DNA of 64,000 nt from Pontibacillus sp. HMF3514. Lineage in GTDB: Bacteria; Bacillota; Bacilli; Bacillales; BH030062. Below are positions 36,029 to 44,673 of the stretch, in pieces. The DNA lies in the NCBI RefSeq assembly GCF_009858175.1, contig NZ_CP047393.1, positions 2,294,001 to 2,358,000 of the forward strand. Direction: 5' to 3'. Within the stretch, counting starts at the first letter, position 1. Each line of letters starts with the position of its first letter. The notes beneath the pieces were generated by a model that was given only the letters and a program-made list of their open reading frames with translations, made no database searches and had not been told where the DNA came from. The position numbers were made by a program, and so were the translations under genes.

Positions 36029-36805
36029 TTACTTCCCTTCGAAGACTGGATTTCGTTTTTCTTTAAATGCATCAAGAGCCTCAATACGATCTGTTGTAGG
36101 AATCGTAACTTCATAGGCTTTAGATTCAATGGCCATACCTGTTTGCAGGTCCACTTCGACACCCTTACTGATTGCATATTTAGCTTGTTGAACCGCCACA
36201 GGCCCGTTTGCCATGATTTGTTCAGCCAATGTCTCACAGGAATGCATCAGATTATCTCTTCCTACGACTTTAAGAAGAATGCCGTACTCATAAGCTTCTT
36301 CAGAAGTTAATTTTTTGGCAGTCAAAATTAACTCTTTCGCTCGCATTTCACCGATTAAGCGAGGTAAACGCTGTGTCCCGCCTGCTCCAGGTATGATCGC
36401 CCAGCTTAGCTCAGTGAGACCCATTTTTGTATCATTTACTGCAATACGGAAGTCACAAGCAAGCATCAGCTCAAAACCTCCACCAAATGCGTAGCCATTA
36501 ACAGCCGCAATTGTTGGTTGAGGTAATTCAGCTACAGCGTTAAAAACGTCACGAATTTTTTTGACGTTTCGACGAACTTGCGCTTCGGTTAGAGTACGTC
36601 TCTCCTTTAAATCGGCACCAGCACTAAATGCTTTTTCTCCTGCTCCCGTAAAAATCACGACACGGACTTCAGGGTTTACATGAATATCAGAAACGATCTC
36701 CCCTAATTGATGTAAGGTATCGTAATTAAAGCAGTTTAAAGCATCAGGTCGATTCAGTGTTACGTATGCAATGTGTTCTTTAATTTCATATTGGATTGAA
36801 CTCAA
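36029..36805 (-). CDS. enoyl-CoA hydratase/isomerase (crotonase family)
   Basis: A 258-residue crotonase. The oxyanion-hole stretch AFSAGADLKE and the catalytic ELSWAIIPGAGGTQRLPR region (both glutamates present as in hydratases) are visible. It should hydrate 2,3-dehydroadipyl-CoA or a related enoyl-CoA in the phenylacetate pathway. The start is TTG at 36805 with GGAGGGGG six bases upstream; an ATG ten codons earlier lacks a site. It follows the thiolase gene by 16 bases. Confidence 0.85.
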   Translation of the reverse strand: MSSIQYEIKEHIAYVTLNRPDALNCFNYDTLHQLGEIVSDIHVNPEVRVVIFTGAGEKAFSAGADLKERRTLTEAQVRRNVKKIRDVFNAVAELPQPTIAAVNGYAFGGGFELMLACDFRIAVNDTKMGLTELSWAIIPGAGGTQRLPRLIGEMRAKELILTAKKLTSEEAYEYGILLKVVGRDNLMHSCETLAEQIMANGPVAVQQAKYAISKGVEVDLQTGMAIESKAYEVTIPTTDRIEALDAFKEKRNPVFEGK

Positions 36806-36821
36806 AGCTTCCCCCTCCTCC

Positions 36822-38021
36822 TTATACGTTTTCAACGATCGTCGCGATTCCTTGACCTACCCCGACACACATTGTAGCGAGTCCGTACTCGACATCTCTC
36901 TTTTTCATTTCGTGAACAAGCGTTGTCAAAATACGAGCTCCACTTGCGCCTAATGGGTGACCAAACGCAATAGCTCCTCCATTAACGTTTACACGAGAAG
37001 GATCTAATTCTAGTTGATTCATACATTCAAGTGATTGAGAGGCAAATGCTTCATTTAATTCTACTAATCCTAGTTGATCAACAGAAACGCTGGAACGTTG
37101 AATCGCTTTTCTCGTCGCATAGATAGGACCTAAACCCATCACAGCAGGCTCTAGTCCAGCAGTAGCTGAAACCTTATATTTTACAAGTGGTTTTAAACCA
37201 AGTTCTTTCGCTTTATCTGCTGTCATAATGAGTAAGGCAGATGCACCATCATTGATACCGGACGCATTTCCAGCTGTAATCGTTCCACCTGGGAAAAGAG
37301 GATTCAATTTTGCTAATTTTTCAGGTGTAGTGGTTGGTCTTGGGTGTTCATCTTCTGATACCACAATTTCATTTCCTTTTCGGTCCTGATAGACAACAGG
37401 AACAATTTCCTCAGCAAAACGTCCAGTTTCCATCGCTTTTTTGGCTCTTTGTTGGCTCTCATATGCGAATGCATCTTGATCTTCACGGGATACGTGATGC
37501 AGTTTCGCTACATTTTCAGCCGTTTCTGGCATGGAGTCTGTCCCGTACATTTCTGCTAGCTTATCATTCACAAAACGCCAGCCAATTGTCGTATCGAACA
37601 TTTCCATATTGCCACGCGGGAATTCTTTTTCAGGCTTTCCCATCACATAAGGTGCGCGCGTCATGCTTTCTGTACCACCAGCAATGAAGATATCTCCTTC
37701 TCCTACCATAGCTGCACGCGCAGCATAGTTTACGGCGTCTAAACCAGAGCCGCACAAGCGATTAATCGTTGTTCCAGCTACACCAACTGGAAGTCCTGCA
37801 AGTAAAGCAGACATACGAGCTACGTTTCGGTTGTCTTCACCTGCTTGGTTAGCGTTTCCTAAAATAACTTCTTCAATTTCTTCAGCAGGTACATCCGGAT
37901 TTCGTTCTAAAAGTGCTTTAATAACAATCGCCCCTAAGTCATCAGGACGAATGGATTTTAGTGCTCCTTTGTAACGACCGATTGGCGTTCTCAAAGCATC
38001 GACAATCACTACTTCTCTCAT
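36822..38021 (-). CDS. paaJ: acetyl-CoA C-acyltransferase (thiolase) of the paa pathway
   Basis: Thiolase that cleaves 3-oxoadipyl-CoA to acetyl-CoA and succinyl-CoA. The 399 residues carry the nucleophile Cys in NRLCGSGLDAVN (near residue 90), the NEAFASQ motif, HPLGASG near residue 350, and the second Cys in MCVGVGQG. The ATG at 38021 is the second of two close starts. It is 14 bases downstream of paaH. Confidence 0.88.
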   Translation of the reverse strand: MREVVIVDALRTPIGRYKGALKSIRPDDLGAIVIKALLERNPDVPAEEIEEVILGNANQAGEDNRNVARMSALLAGLPVGVAGTTINRLCGSGLDAVNYAARAAMVGEGDIFIAGGTESMTRAPYVMGKPEKEFPRGNMEMFDTTIGWRFVNDKLAEMYGTDSMPETAENVAKLHHVSREDQDAFAYESQQRAKKAMETGRFAEEIVPVVYQDRKGNEIVVSEDEHPRPTTTPEKLAKLNPLFPGGTITAGNASGINDGASALLIMTADKAKELGLKPLVKYKVSATAGLEPAVMGLGPIYATRKAIQRSSVSVDQLGLVELNEAFASQSLECMNQLELDPSRVNVNGGAIAFGHPLGASGARILTTLVHEMKKRDVEYGLATMCVGVGQGIATIVENV

Positions 38022-38035
38022 GATTCTCATCCCTT

Positions 38036-38887
38036 CTATTCTGTGTAGTCGTACACGCCTTTTCCTGTTTTACGACCGTGGCGGCCAGCTTTCACGTATT
38101 GTTCAAGCAATGGTGCTGGACGATATTTTTCCCCAAGTTTTTCGTGTAGGTATTTTAAGTTATTCAGACGAGCGTCTAATCCAACAAGATCACCGAGTTC
38201 AAAAGGCCCCATTGGATAGTTCAATCCCATTTTGATCGCTTTATCAATTTCTTCTGGAGAACCTACACCTTCCTGCAGCATATAGAATGCTTCATTACCG
38301 ACAAGTGCACTAATTCGACTCGTCACAAAGCCAGGAAATTCGTTCACTACAACGGTTTCTTTGCCCATTTTTTCAGCGGTTTCTTTAATCACTTGTGCTG
38401 TTTCGTCTGATGTTTCTAAGCCACGGACAATTTCAACGAGTGGCATTTTATGTACAGGGTTGAAAAAGTGCATGGCTATAACCATTTCAGGTCGCTTCGT
38501 ATAAGAACCGATTTCCGTTGGGCTCATTGTGGATGTGTTTGTTGCAAAATAACAAGATGCTGGTGCGTGCTCATCAATCGCATTAAATACGCTTTGCTTG
38601 ATTTCAGCTTTTTCAGGTACCGCTTCAATGATCAGATTTGCTTGACCCGCAGCTTCTGCTAGATTGGTAGAGTACGAGAGATTACTCTTTGATTTTTGCA
38701 TATTTTCTTCTGATAATTTTCCACGATCAACGCCTTTTTGGAAGATCGAGGAGAGTTCTTGTTCTGCGTTTTGTAGTTGTTCATCTTTTATATCTACAAG
38801 TGTAGTATTAAATCCGCCACAGGCACTGACATAAGCAATCCCTCGTCCCATTACACCTGAACCGATTACGACAACGTTTTGGATCAT
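38036..38887 (-). CDS. paaH: 3-hydroxyacyl-CoA dehydrogenase
   Basis: NAD-dependent oxidation of 3-hydroxyadipyl-CoA or 3-hydroxyacyl-CoA. The 283 residues have a Rossmann GSGVMGRGIA at the N terminus. The catalytic HFFNPVHKMPLVEIV (His near residue 140) is followed by the C-terminal dimer domain (GVGSPEEIDKAIKMGLNYPM). The gene follows a strong hairpin, so it may be read from its own promoter or by read-through. First of the paaH-paaJ-hydratase-paaX set. Confidence 0.88.
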   Translation of the reverse strand: MIQNVVVIGSGVMGRGIAYVSACGGFNTTLVDIKDEQLQNAEQELSSIFQKGVDRGKLSEENMQKSKSNLSYSTNLAEAAGQANLIIEAVPEKAEIKQSVFNAIDEHAPASCYFATNTSTMSPTEIGSYTKRPEMVIAMHFFNPVHKMPLVEIVRGLETSDETAQVIKETAEKMGKETVVVNEFPGFVTSRISALVGNEAFYMLQEGVGSPEEIDKAIKMGLNYPMGPFELGDLVGLDARLNNLKYLHEKLGEKYRPAPLLEQYVKAGRHGRKTGKGVYDYTE

Positions 38888-38955
38888 GATTTGTTCCTCC
38901 TTTATGTAATTAGAAGATCGTTATGGACGTATATTCCGTTAGCTATCAATTAAAA

Positions 38956-39000
38956 GAAAAAGAATGCAAACACAGCCATCTGGTGTGCTCGCATTCTTTA
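38956..39000 (-). terminator. intrinsic terminator between paaG and paaH
   Basis: AAAGAATGC pairs with GCATTCTTT with an inner CACA/TGTG stem, followed by a T-rich stretch on the minus strand. It divides the paa cluster into two transcription blocks. Confidence 0.75.
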
Positions 39001-39101
39001 CACTTCGAAATCAAACGTCTACTAGATTCATTGGACGATTTTCTTACGATGAAAGAATGCTGATCATTTCTTATATAATCTAGTTCACGTCCAAATCCAG
39101 A

Positions 39102-39875
39102 TTATTTTCCTTGGAAAGCCGGCTTACGCTTATCGATAAAGGCTTGAACGCCTTCCTCAAAATCATCAGTAAGTCCTGCGATGCGCTGACCATATGCTTC
39201 TTTTTCTAGGTACTCATCAAATGTTGTGTTCCAGCTTGCTTTGATTGAGCGTTTAATGAGGCCAATCGCTTTTGTCGGCATAGCGGCTAGTCGACCAGCG
39301 AATCCATTCACTTCGTCTTCCCAATTATCGGAGGATACAAGCTTGGTTAGGAGACCGTATTCTTGAGCCGTTTCAGCAGAGATCTTATCTCCCAATACAG
39401 CCAATTCCATCGCTTTAGCCTCTCCGATCAATTTTGGTAAGTAATAAAGGTTTGCTGCATCTGGAACTAAACCAATGTGAATGAACGCTTGGATGAAGCT
39501 CGATTTTTCCGATGCAATTCGGAAGTCACATGCAAGAGCTAAACTAAATCCAGCTCCAGCTGCAACACCGTTTACTGCAGCAATAACAGGCTTTTCACAA
39601 CGTTCGATTTCTCGCACCATTGGATGGTAGTTATTGCGCAACACTTCACCAAAGTCAGCTGATTCTCCCACATCCTTTAAATCTTGACCGGAGCAAAACG
39701 CTCGGCCTGCTCCTGTAATGACAATGCAGCGAACGTCCGAGTCACCCGATGCTTGTTTAACAGCTTTACGTACGTCATCATTCAGTTGTTTTGTAAAAGC
39801 ATTTAGACTATCAGGACGGTTCAAGGTAATCGTCGCGACACCTTGGTCCACGTTATACAAAATGGTTTCGTACAT
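39102..39875 (-). CDS. paaG: 1,2-epoxyphenylacetyl-CoA isomerase
   Basis: A 257-residue crotonase that converts ring-1,2-epoxyphenylacetyl-CoA to oxepin-CoA. The oxyanion stretch AFCSGQDLKDVGE and AGAGFSLALACDFRIAS are typical of PaaG. The later region reads FIHIGLVPDAANLYYLPKL, with an aspartate in the active site as in PaaG and not the hydratase glutamate pair. It lies 10 bases downstream of a second crotonase gene. Confidence 0.85.
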   Translation of the reverse strand: MYETILYNVDQGVATITLNRPDSLNAFTKQLNDDVRKAVKQASGDSDVRCIVITGAGRAFCSGQDLKDVGESADFGEVLRNNYHPMVREIERCEKPVIAAVNGVAAGAGFSLALACDFRIASEKSSFIQAFIHIGLVPDAANLYYLPKLIGEAKAMELAVLGDKISAETAQEYGLLTKLVSSDNWEDEVNGFAGRLAAMPTKAIGLIKRSIKASWNTTFDEYLEKEAYGQRIAGLTDDFEEGVQAFIDKRKPAFQGK

Positions 39876-39885
39876 GCGATCACCT

Positions 39886-40662
39886 CTACTTTCCTTTGAA
39901 TTGCGGTTTGCGTTTTTCGATAAATGCGTTCATTCCTTCTGTTTGATCCTCGGATGAGAAGAGCAGGTAGAAGTTTTTACGTTCAAACTTCATCCCTTCA
40001 TCAAGTGGATAATCGACCGCTTTATCAACAGATTCTTTGATTAAGCGAACAGCTAATGGAGGCTGCTTTGCTACTTTTTTGGCGAACTTCATGGTTTCTT
40101 CTATGAGTAATTCAGGAGCAATTAATCGATTGACGATGCCATAATGTAGCGCTTCATCTGCTGACATCTTTTCTCCTGTCCATAACCATTCTAGTGCTTT
40201 TTTCTTGCCCATAATTTTCGTTAGGTGTTGGGTTCCACCAGCCCCTGGCATAACGCCAAGATTCACTTCAGGAAATCCAAACTGACTTGTTTCCGTAGCA
40301 AAAAGCATGTCACAGGATAAAGCCAATTCAAATCCTCCACCTAAGGCAAATCCATTCACGGCACCAATGACAGGCTTTTTCACCTGTAGCATTTGATCCC
40401 ATTCAGCAAATTGATCCAAGAGTTCAAGATCAATCGGAGAATCCTGGGCCATTTCATCGATATCTGCCCCAGCTGCAAAAGCACGTCCTTTTCCAGTTAG
40501 AACGATTACTTTCACATGGTCGTCACGATCGAACTCTTTCATAGTAGATACGAGCTCTGACACCATGCCTCGGTTAATCGCATTGAGTACCTCAGGACGA
40601 TTTAACTCAATGAAACCAACGCCATCAATGATCGTCGTTTCAATGAATTCAAACTTACTCAT
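39886..40662 (-). CDS. paaF: enoyl-CoA hydratase, PaaF-like
   Basis: A 258-residue crotonase likely to hydrate 2,3-dehydroadipyl-CoA. AFAAGADIDEMAQD and EVNLGVMPGAGGTQHL carry the hydratase-type glutamates. I use the ATG at 40662, inside the last codons of the EthD-type gene, because GGTGAAGAG lies in front of it; an upstream ATG five codons earlier is possible. Two hydratase candidates exist in the cluster and I cannot say which is the main PaaF. Confidence 0.8.
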   Translation of the reverse strand: MSKFEFIETTIIDGVGFIELNRPEVLNAINRGMVSELVSTMKEFDRDDHVKVIVLTGKGRAFAAGADIDEMAQDSPIDLELLDQFAEWDQMLQVKKPVIGAVNGFALGGGFELALSCDMLFATETSQFGFPEVNLGVMPGAGGTQHLTKIMGKKKALEWLWTGEKMSADEALHYGIVNRLIAPELLIEETMKFAKKVAKQPPLAVRLIKESVDKAVDYPLDEGMKFERKNFYLLFSSEDQTEGMNAFIEKRKPQFKGK

Positions 40663-40963
40663 CGATCTCTTCACCAATCATCATCGTTACAAGATCGCCA
40701 GCAAAACTCATCACATCTTTACCAGATGCTTTTGCTTCGTCGGTTTTCATCGCTTCTTGGAAAGCTTCCATAGAATCATAGTACATCTCCGCCATTAAAT
40801 AGTACTTCGCTTCTCCACCCATTGGAGAACCATGCATCTTTGTAACTTTCATGTCACGAAGTCCAGGAATCTTCGCAGTTAATGGACCGTGTGTGTTAAA
40901 GTAGTGCTCATCAAATGCTTCTTTATCTTCTGGGTGTTTGTACAATGCGATCATTTTAATCAT
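40655..40963 (-). CDS. EthD-family small protein
   Basis: A 102-residue dimeric ferredoxin-like alpha/beta-barrel protein of the EthD family (MIKMIALYKHPEDKEAFDEH, then HGPLTAKIPGLRDMKVTK and AEMYYDSMEAFQEAM). EthD proteins accompany oxygenases, with unclear function. It sits between paaD and the paaF-like gene, and its 3' end overlaps the latter by eight bases. A role in handling a reactive intermediate is inferred from location. Confidence 0.82.
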   Translation of the reverse strand: MIKMIALYKHPEDKEAFDEHYFNTHGPLTAKIPGLRDMKVTKMHGSPMGGEAKYYLMAEMYYDSMEAFQEAMKTDEAKASGKDVMSFAGDLVTMMIGEEIDE

Positions 40964-40996
40964 TAGGATTCATCCCCTTTAAATATTATGTAAAGC

Positions 40997-41015
40997 GAGG
41001 CCTTGGAAAAGCCTC
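40997..41015 (-). other. small hairpin between paaD and the EthD gene
   Basis: GAGGC pairs with GCCTC over nine bases. No U-tract follows, so it is more likely an RNA processing or stability element than a terminator. Confidence 0.35.
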
Positions 41016-41022
41016 ACTCATA

Positions 41023-41508
41023 CTACATGATTGTAGATACTGGCTTCATGGCTTCAAATGGATTTTTACAGCCTTTACAATACAAAATGCTTCGGCAGGC
41101 AGTTGGTCCAAAAATGTTTTCCATTGTGGTGTAAGTGGATCCACAATACGGGCAATCCACATGCCATTCTCCATTTTCTAAGTGCGTTGGTGGCGGTGCG
41201 ATTCCGAATTCACGTAAACGCACATGTCCTTGCTCCGTAATCCGATCCGACGTCCAAGGCGGATTGTTGATGAACTTCACCTCAACCGATTCAACACCAT
41301 CAACTTTATAGAGTGCTTCTTCCACATTCTTTTGAATGATTTCGAGTGCCGGGCACCCCATAAAAGTAGGCAGCATTTTGACGGATACGTGACCCTCTTC
41401 AAAAGATACATCTTCCACCATCCCTAAATCGATCACGCTCACTGTATCGATCTCAGGGTCTTTCACAGATTCTAGACTCGTCATCAAACTGTCTTTCACT
41501 AGAGTCAT
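41023..41508 (-). CDS. paaD: PaaD, phenylacetyl-CoA epoxidase assembly/metal-cluster protein
   Basis: A 161-residue protein with an N-terminal MIP18/DUF59 domain (VKDPEIDTVSVIDLGMVEDV, PTFMGCPALE). A C-terminal zinc-ribbon-like part has four cysteines (CPYCGSTYT ... CRSILYCKGCKNPF). PaaD is needed to mature the diiron epoxygenase PaaABC. AGGAGG precedes the ATG. It is 46 bases after paaC. Confidence 0.88.
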   Translation of the reverse strand: MTLVKDSLMTSLESVKDPEIDTVSVIDLGMVEDVSFEEGHVSVKMLPTFMGCPALEIIQKNVEEALYKVDGVESVEVKFINNPPWTSDRITEQGHVRLREFGIAPPPTHLENGEWHVDCPYCGSTYTTMENIFGPTACRSILYCKGCKNPFEAMKPVSTIM

Positions 41509-41554
41509 AGATTCATCGCCTCCTTTTTATGATATTTCTCCGTTGCGAGGCGTA

Positions 41555-42370
41555 TTACCATGTAGCGGCAGGATCTTGTCGGTACACTTCTGTTAACGTG
41601 TCAATTGCGGAATCTAAATCCTCCGTGTGCTCACCTGCTCGCCCATCTCCACGCTTCATGCCCAGTGCTTTAGGCATCTCTATATTTAATGATTCGAAAA
41701 TAGGTTTTATTTCTTGTAACCATCTTTTTCGTTGAAATTCTTCTCCCTCAATCAATCCGTGCTTGGTGATTTCATCTTCTTTGGGCCCAAGTGTGAGAAC
41801 GCCTCCGAAATCTTCAAGTACTGTTTCGACCGCTGTTAACATGCGTTCGCGTGCTTCTCCCTGTGTGCCGGTAAGCTGCATGAACCATGTTTTCCAGTGC
41901 ATGTGGTGGTAGTACAGCTCCATGTTCACTTTCACAGCTACATGCTGCAGAGGCTCATAGGATGATTGTTTAACAGATTCCATTTTGATTTTCTTCGCTA
42001 GCGTATAGAAGTAGTGACGTACGACTGCAAAAGCCCAGTCATAGCGCGGCTCTTTTAAATAATGACCTGGTCCATTCACTTCTTCTAAGATGATGGCGTT
42101 TTTGCGTTCAGCTGGTGTACGACCATGCGCTAGGTGATCAGCATCGCCTTCACCTAACTCCTCTAACAGTTGATAAAACATCGTAGCGTGCCCCATTGTA
42201 TCCTGACTGATGGATGAAAAAGCTACGTCTTCTTCAATGTGGGGAGCTAATCCAAGCCATTCTGAGCCACGGTAAGCGACGATAAAATCATCATCTGCTA
42301 ATTGGTACAATAGCTCAGTTAACGCACTTTTATAGGATGCATCTTGTTTTGCTTCTTCTACGGTTTTCAT
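41555..42370 (-). CDS. paaC: PaaC, structural subunit of phenylacetyl-CoA epoxidase
   Basis: A 271-residue four-helix protein that forms the core dimer with PaaA. Family stretches are LYQLADDDFIVAYRGSEWLG and DTMGHATMFYQLLEELGEGD near the N terminus, followed by MELYYHHMHWKTWF. It lacks a complete diiron ligand set, as expected. Its ATG overlaps the paaB stop codon by one base. Confidence 0.9.
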   Translation of the reverse strand: MKTVEEAKQDASYKSALTELLYQLADDDFIVAYRGSEWLGLAPHIEEDVAFSSISQDTMGHATMFYQLLEELGEGDADHLAHGRTPAERKNAIILEEVNGPGHYLKEPRYDWAFAVVRHYFYTLAKKIKMESVKQSSYEPLQHVAVKVNMELYYHHMHWKTWFMQLTGTQGEARERMLTAVETVLEDFGGVLTLGPKEDEITKHGLIEGEEFQRKRWLQEIKPIFESLNIEMPKALGMKRGDGRAGEHTEDLDSAIDTLTEVYRQDPAATW

Positions 42371-42717
42371 TAGTCATCCCCTCCCCATGAAAGGATCTCT
42401 TTTTCATCAAGCATGTTTTGCTCGTAGTCACGCCATTTCTTTTTCAAATAGCCGTACCCTTTCGTATTTCGGTAGTCCTTGTTATCCAAGCGCTGAAGTC
42501 CTTCACGTTCCTCCTGATCTAGCATACGAATATCTGAACGTTTCACAACCCAGATATCAGCTACTGGCTCACGTCTCATGAAGTTCTCCTGAGCCATTAC
42601 GATTGCTAATTCTTCATTCGGTGCCAGTAAGCTGAACTGGTGCTGAAAAGGAGATTTAAATGTACGCTTACTAAACACTTCATATTCTTGGTAAAACCCT
42701 TTACCTGATTCGTCCAT
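42370..42717 (-). CDS. paaB: PaaB, small subunit of phenylacetyl-CoA epoxidase
   Basis: A 115-residue subunit that bridges PaaAC units. The family pattern is YEVFSKRTFKSPFQHQFSLLA followed by APNEELAIVMAQENFMRREP (partial) and an acidic tail. AGGAGG lies upstream of the ATG and the 3' end overlaps paaC. It sits 34 bases after paaA. Confidence 0.88.
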   Translation of the reverse strand: MDESGKGFYQEYEVFSKRTFKSPFQHQFSLLAPNEELAIVMAQENFMRREPVADIWVVKRSDIRMLDQEEREGLQRLDNKDYRNTKGYGYLKKKWRDYEQNMLDEKEILSWGGDD

Positions 42718-42751
42718 AAAAAGACCTCCTCACATTTATGTCTAGTTCAAA

Positions 42752-43720
42752 TTAGATTGCTTGATTATCTGGACTAAGTGCTTTACGAACCCATGCGTTT
42801 TGTTCGTAAGAGTTTTTGCGCAGATCAAGACGATCCTTCGACTTTGGTCCATTGTTTTTCACGATATTTTTAAATTCATTCCAGTCTGGCTGCTGGTACA
42901 CCCAAGTTTCATTTTCTTTGTCATAGTGCATCGTCTGATCTGGAAGCTCTAAGCCAAGAGAAAGGATTCTCGGAACATATTTTGAAAAGAAATCCTGACG
43001 AAGCTGTTCGTTGGTTTTCGTACGGATTTTGTATTTAACTGTGATATCTTGCTTGGATGAACCTGTTGTATCTGCTGATGCAGGTCCGAAGAACATAAGT
43101 AAGGATTCCCACCAGCGATTTAGAGAATCTTGGATAAGCGCTTTTTGTTCCTCTGTCCCTTCAGCAAGAGCCATGATGATTGCCTCACCGTGCTGTGCGT
43201 GGAAAACTTCCTCTGCACAAATACGTTGAAGTGCACGTGCGTATGGTCCATAAGACGCTTTTAACATGTTCGTTTGCGTCATAATAGCCGCTCCATCAAC
43301 AAGCCAGCCGATTAAACCTGCGTCTCCCCAAGTTGGTGCAGGCATATGGAAAACGTTGTGGAACTTCAGACGACCTGTAAATAGATCCTGCATAATATCT
43401 TCTCGGTTTCTTCCGTAAGGCTTCATTAGGTCTTCAGCTACACGTAGTAACAGCTGACCATGCCCCATCTCATCTTGAACCTTGGCCATAATACCTAACT
43501 TACGGCGAAGAGTTGGAGCTTTCGGAACCCACTCTTTTTCAGGAAGTGCGCCCATGATCTCACTTATTCCGTGCATGGAAATGAGTTTGATTAACGTTTG
43601 GCGGTACTCCTCTGGCATCCAATCATCTGCTTCAATTTTTTCTCCTGCTTCAATACGCTTCATAAAATGCTCATACTTCTCTTCATCTGACAAACGCTCA
43701 AATGATGTTAAGACATCCAT
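42752..43720 (-). CDS. paaA: PaaA, catalytic subunit of phenylacetyl-CoA 1,2-epoxidase
   Basis: A 322-residue diiron oxygenase subunit that epoxidises the ring of phenylacetyl-CoA. Iron ligands are expected in the helical motifs VQDEMGHGQLLLRV and CAEEVFHAQHGEAII (Glu-x-x-His type). The start at 43720 has AGAGGAGGT seven bases upstream. It is first of the paaA-B-C-D-EthD-F-G block. No paaE reductase, paaK ligase or paaZ is found in the window. Confidence 0.92.
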   Translation of the reverse strand: MDVLTSFERLSDEEKYEHFMKRIEAGEKIEADDWMPEEYRQTLIKLISMHGISEIMGALPEKEWVPKAPTLRRKLGIMAKVQDEMGHGQLLLRVAEDLMKPYGRNREDIMQDLFTGRLKFHNVFHMPAPTWGDAGLIGWLVDGAAIMTQTNMLKASYGPYARALQRICAEEVFHAQHGEAIIMALAEGTEEQKALIQDSLNRWWESLLMFFGPASADTTGSSKQDITVKYKIRTKTNEQLRQDFFSKYVPRILSLGLELPDQTMHYDKENETWVYQQPDWNEFKNIVKNNGPKSKDRLDLRKNSYEQNAWVRKALSPDNQAI

Positions 43721-43741
43721 TTTATGACCTCCTCTTTTCAT

Positions 43742-44149
43742 TACATCAAAATTACGATGTTGAATCTTTATGTTACATAACTGAGAACAACTTGAGAGAT
43801 TGATTAGTCTGTATAGGATCGGGCTATTTTCTTTATGTAGGTTGGTGACAATGAATTTTATGAGTTATGTTGAATGACTAGAGCTTGTTTTAAAGCGCTT
43901 TCATTTTTGTTTTGAAAATAAGCCACACCTAAGCGCCCTTTCGTATGACAAAAATAAATCGTTCTATTATATTTGTGTAATATCTTTATCATAACCTTAC
44001 CGTTTAAAGGGATTTCTGTCAATCTATTTATCTGAAAATTTTGATGAATGGATGATACGTTGTGGGGATAGTCTTGTGATTTTCTAGTAGTGTGGTTGAG
44101 GTGCCGTTTTTTATAGTGGAAAGGTGTTGGGGGTAGCTCTTTTCTTGGG
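43742..44149. other. gene-free region upstream of paaA
   Basis: About 400 bases with no supported gene. It should hold the paaA promoter and the PaaX operator on its left side. Only small palindromes such as ATGTTACAT (near 43773) are visible, and I cannot assign the operator. Confidence 0.4.
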
Positions 44150-44608
44150 TTCAGGCGCTCTTCCCTCTGATTCTGGCGCTCTTTTCCCGGATTCAGGCGC
44201 TCTCTCCTGGTTTCAGGCGCTCTCCCCTGGTTTCAGGCGCTCTTTTCCCGGATTCTGGCTCTCTCTCCTCTGATTCTGGCGCTCTACCCTCTGATTCAGG
44301 CGCTCTTCCCCAGATTCAGGCGCTCTTTCACCAGATTCAGGCGCTCTTCCCTCTGATTCAGGCGCTCTTCCCTCTGATTCAGGCGCTCTATCCTCAGATC
44401 CAGGCGCTCTTTCACCAGATTCAGGCGCTCTCCCCTCTGATTCAGGCGCTCTCCCCTCTGATTCAGGCGCTCTCCCCTCTGATTCAGGCGCTCTCCCCTC
44501 TGATTCAGGCGCTCTTTCACCAGATTCAGGCGCTCTTCCCTCTGATTCAGGCGCTCTTCCCTCTGATTCAGGCGCTCTTTTCCCGGATTCTGGCGCTTCT
44601 CCCTCCAA
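44150..44608. repeat. tandem array of about 22 units of 20-21 bp
   Basis: Units begin with the almost invariant core TTCAGGCGCTC, followed by a 9-10 base variable part (TTCCCTCTGA, TCCCCTCTGA, TTTCACCAGA, TTTTCCCGGA and others). Most units are 21 bp; three are 20 bp. The unit size, mostly a multiple of three, keeps several frames open and would encode RAPESEG- or ERLNQRG-like repeats on the minus strand. I see no promoter or ribosome binding site and do not regard these as proteins. The array lies between the gltD terminator and the paaA upstream region. Confidence 0.9.
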
Positions 44609-44632
44609 TTCAGGCTTTAAACCTCATTCCAA

Positions 44633-44671
44633 AAAAATAAGGCCTCCCCTCCTAAAGGAGAGAAGACCTCA
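44633..44671 (-). terminator. intrinsic terminator of the gltBD operon
   Basis: On the minus strand AGGTCTTCTCTCC pairs with GGAGGGGAGGCCT (with mismatches), followed by ATTTTTTT. It starts three bases after the gltD stop. Confidence 0.8.
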
Positions 44672-44673
44672 TC

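Noticed and set aside
44213-44608. 131-residue RAPESEG-repeat protein and an overlapping ERLNQRG-repeat ORF
   Set aside because: Both are frames of the 21-bp tandem repeat. No ribosome binding site or promoter is seen, and similar arrays give such ORFs in several frames simply because the unit length is a multiple of three.
44150-44608. CRISPR array
   Set aside because: Units are head-to-tail with a period of 20-21 bp and no unique spacers of usual length, and no cas genes are near.
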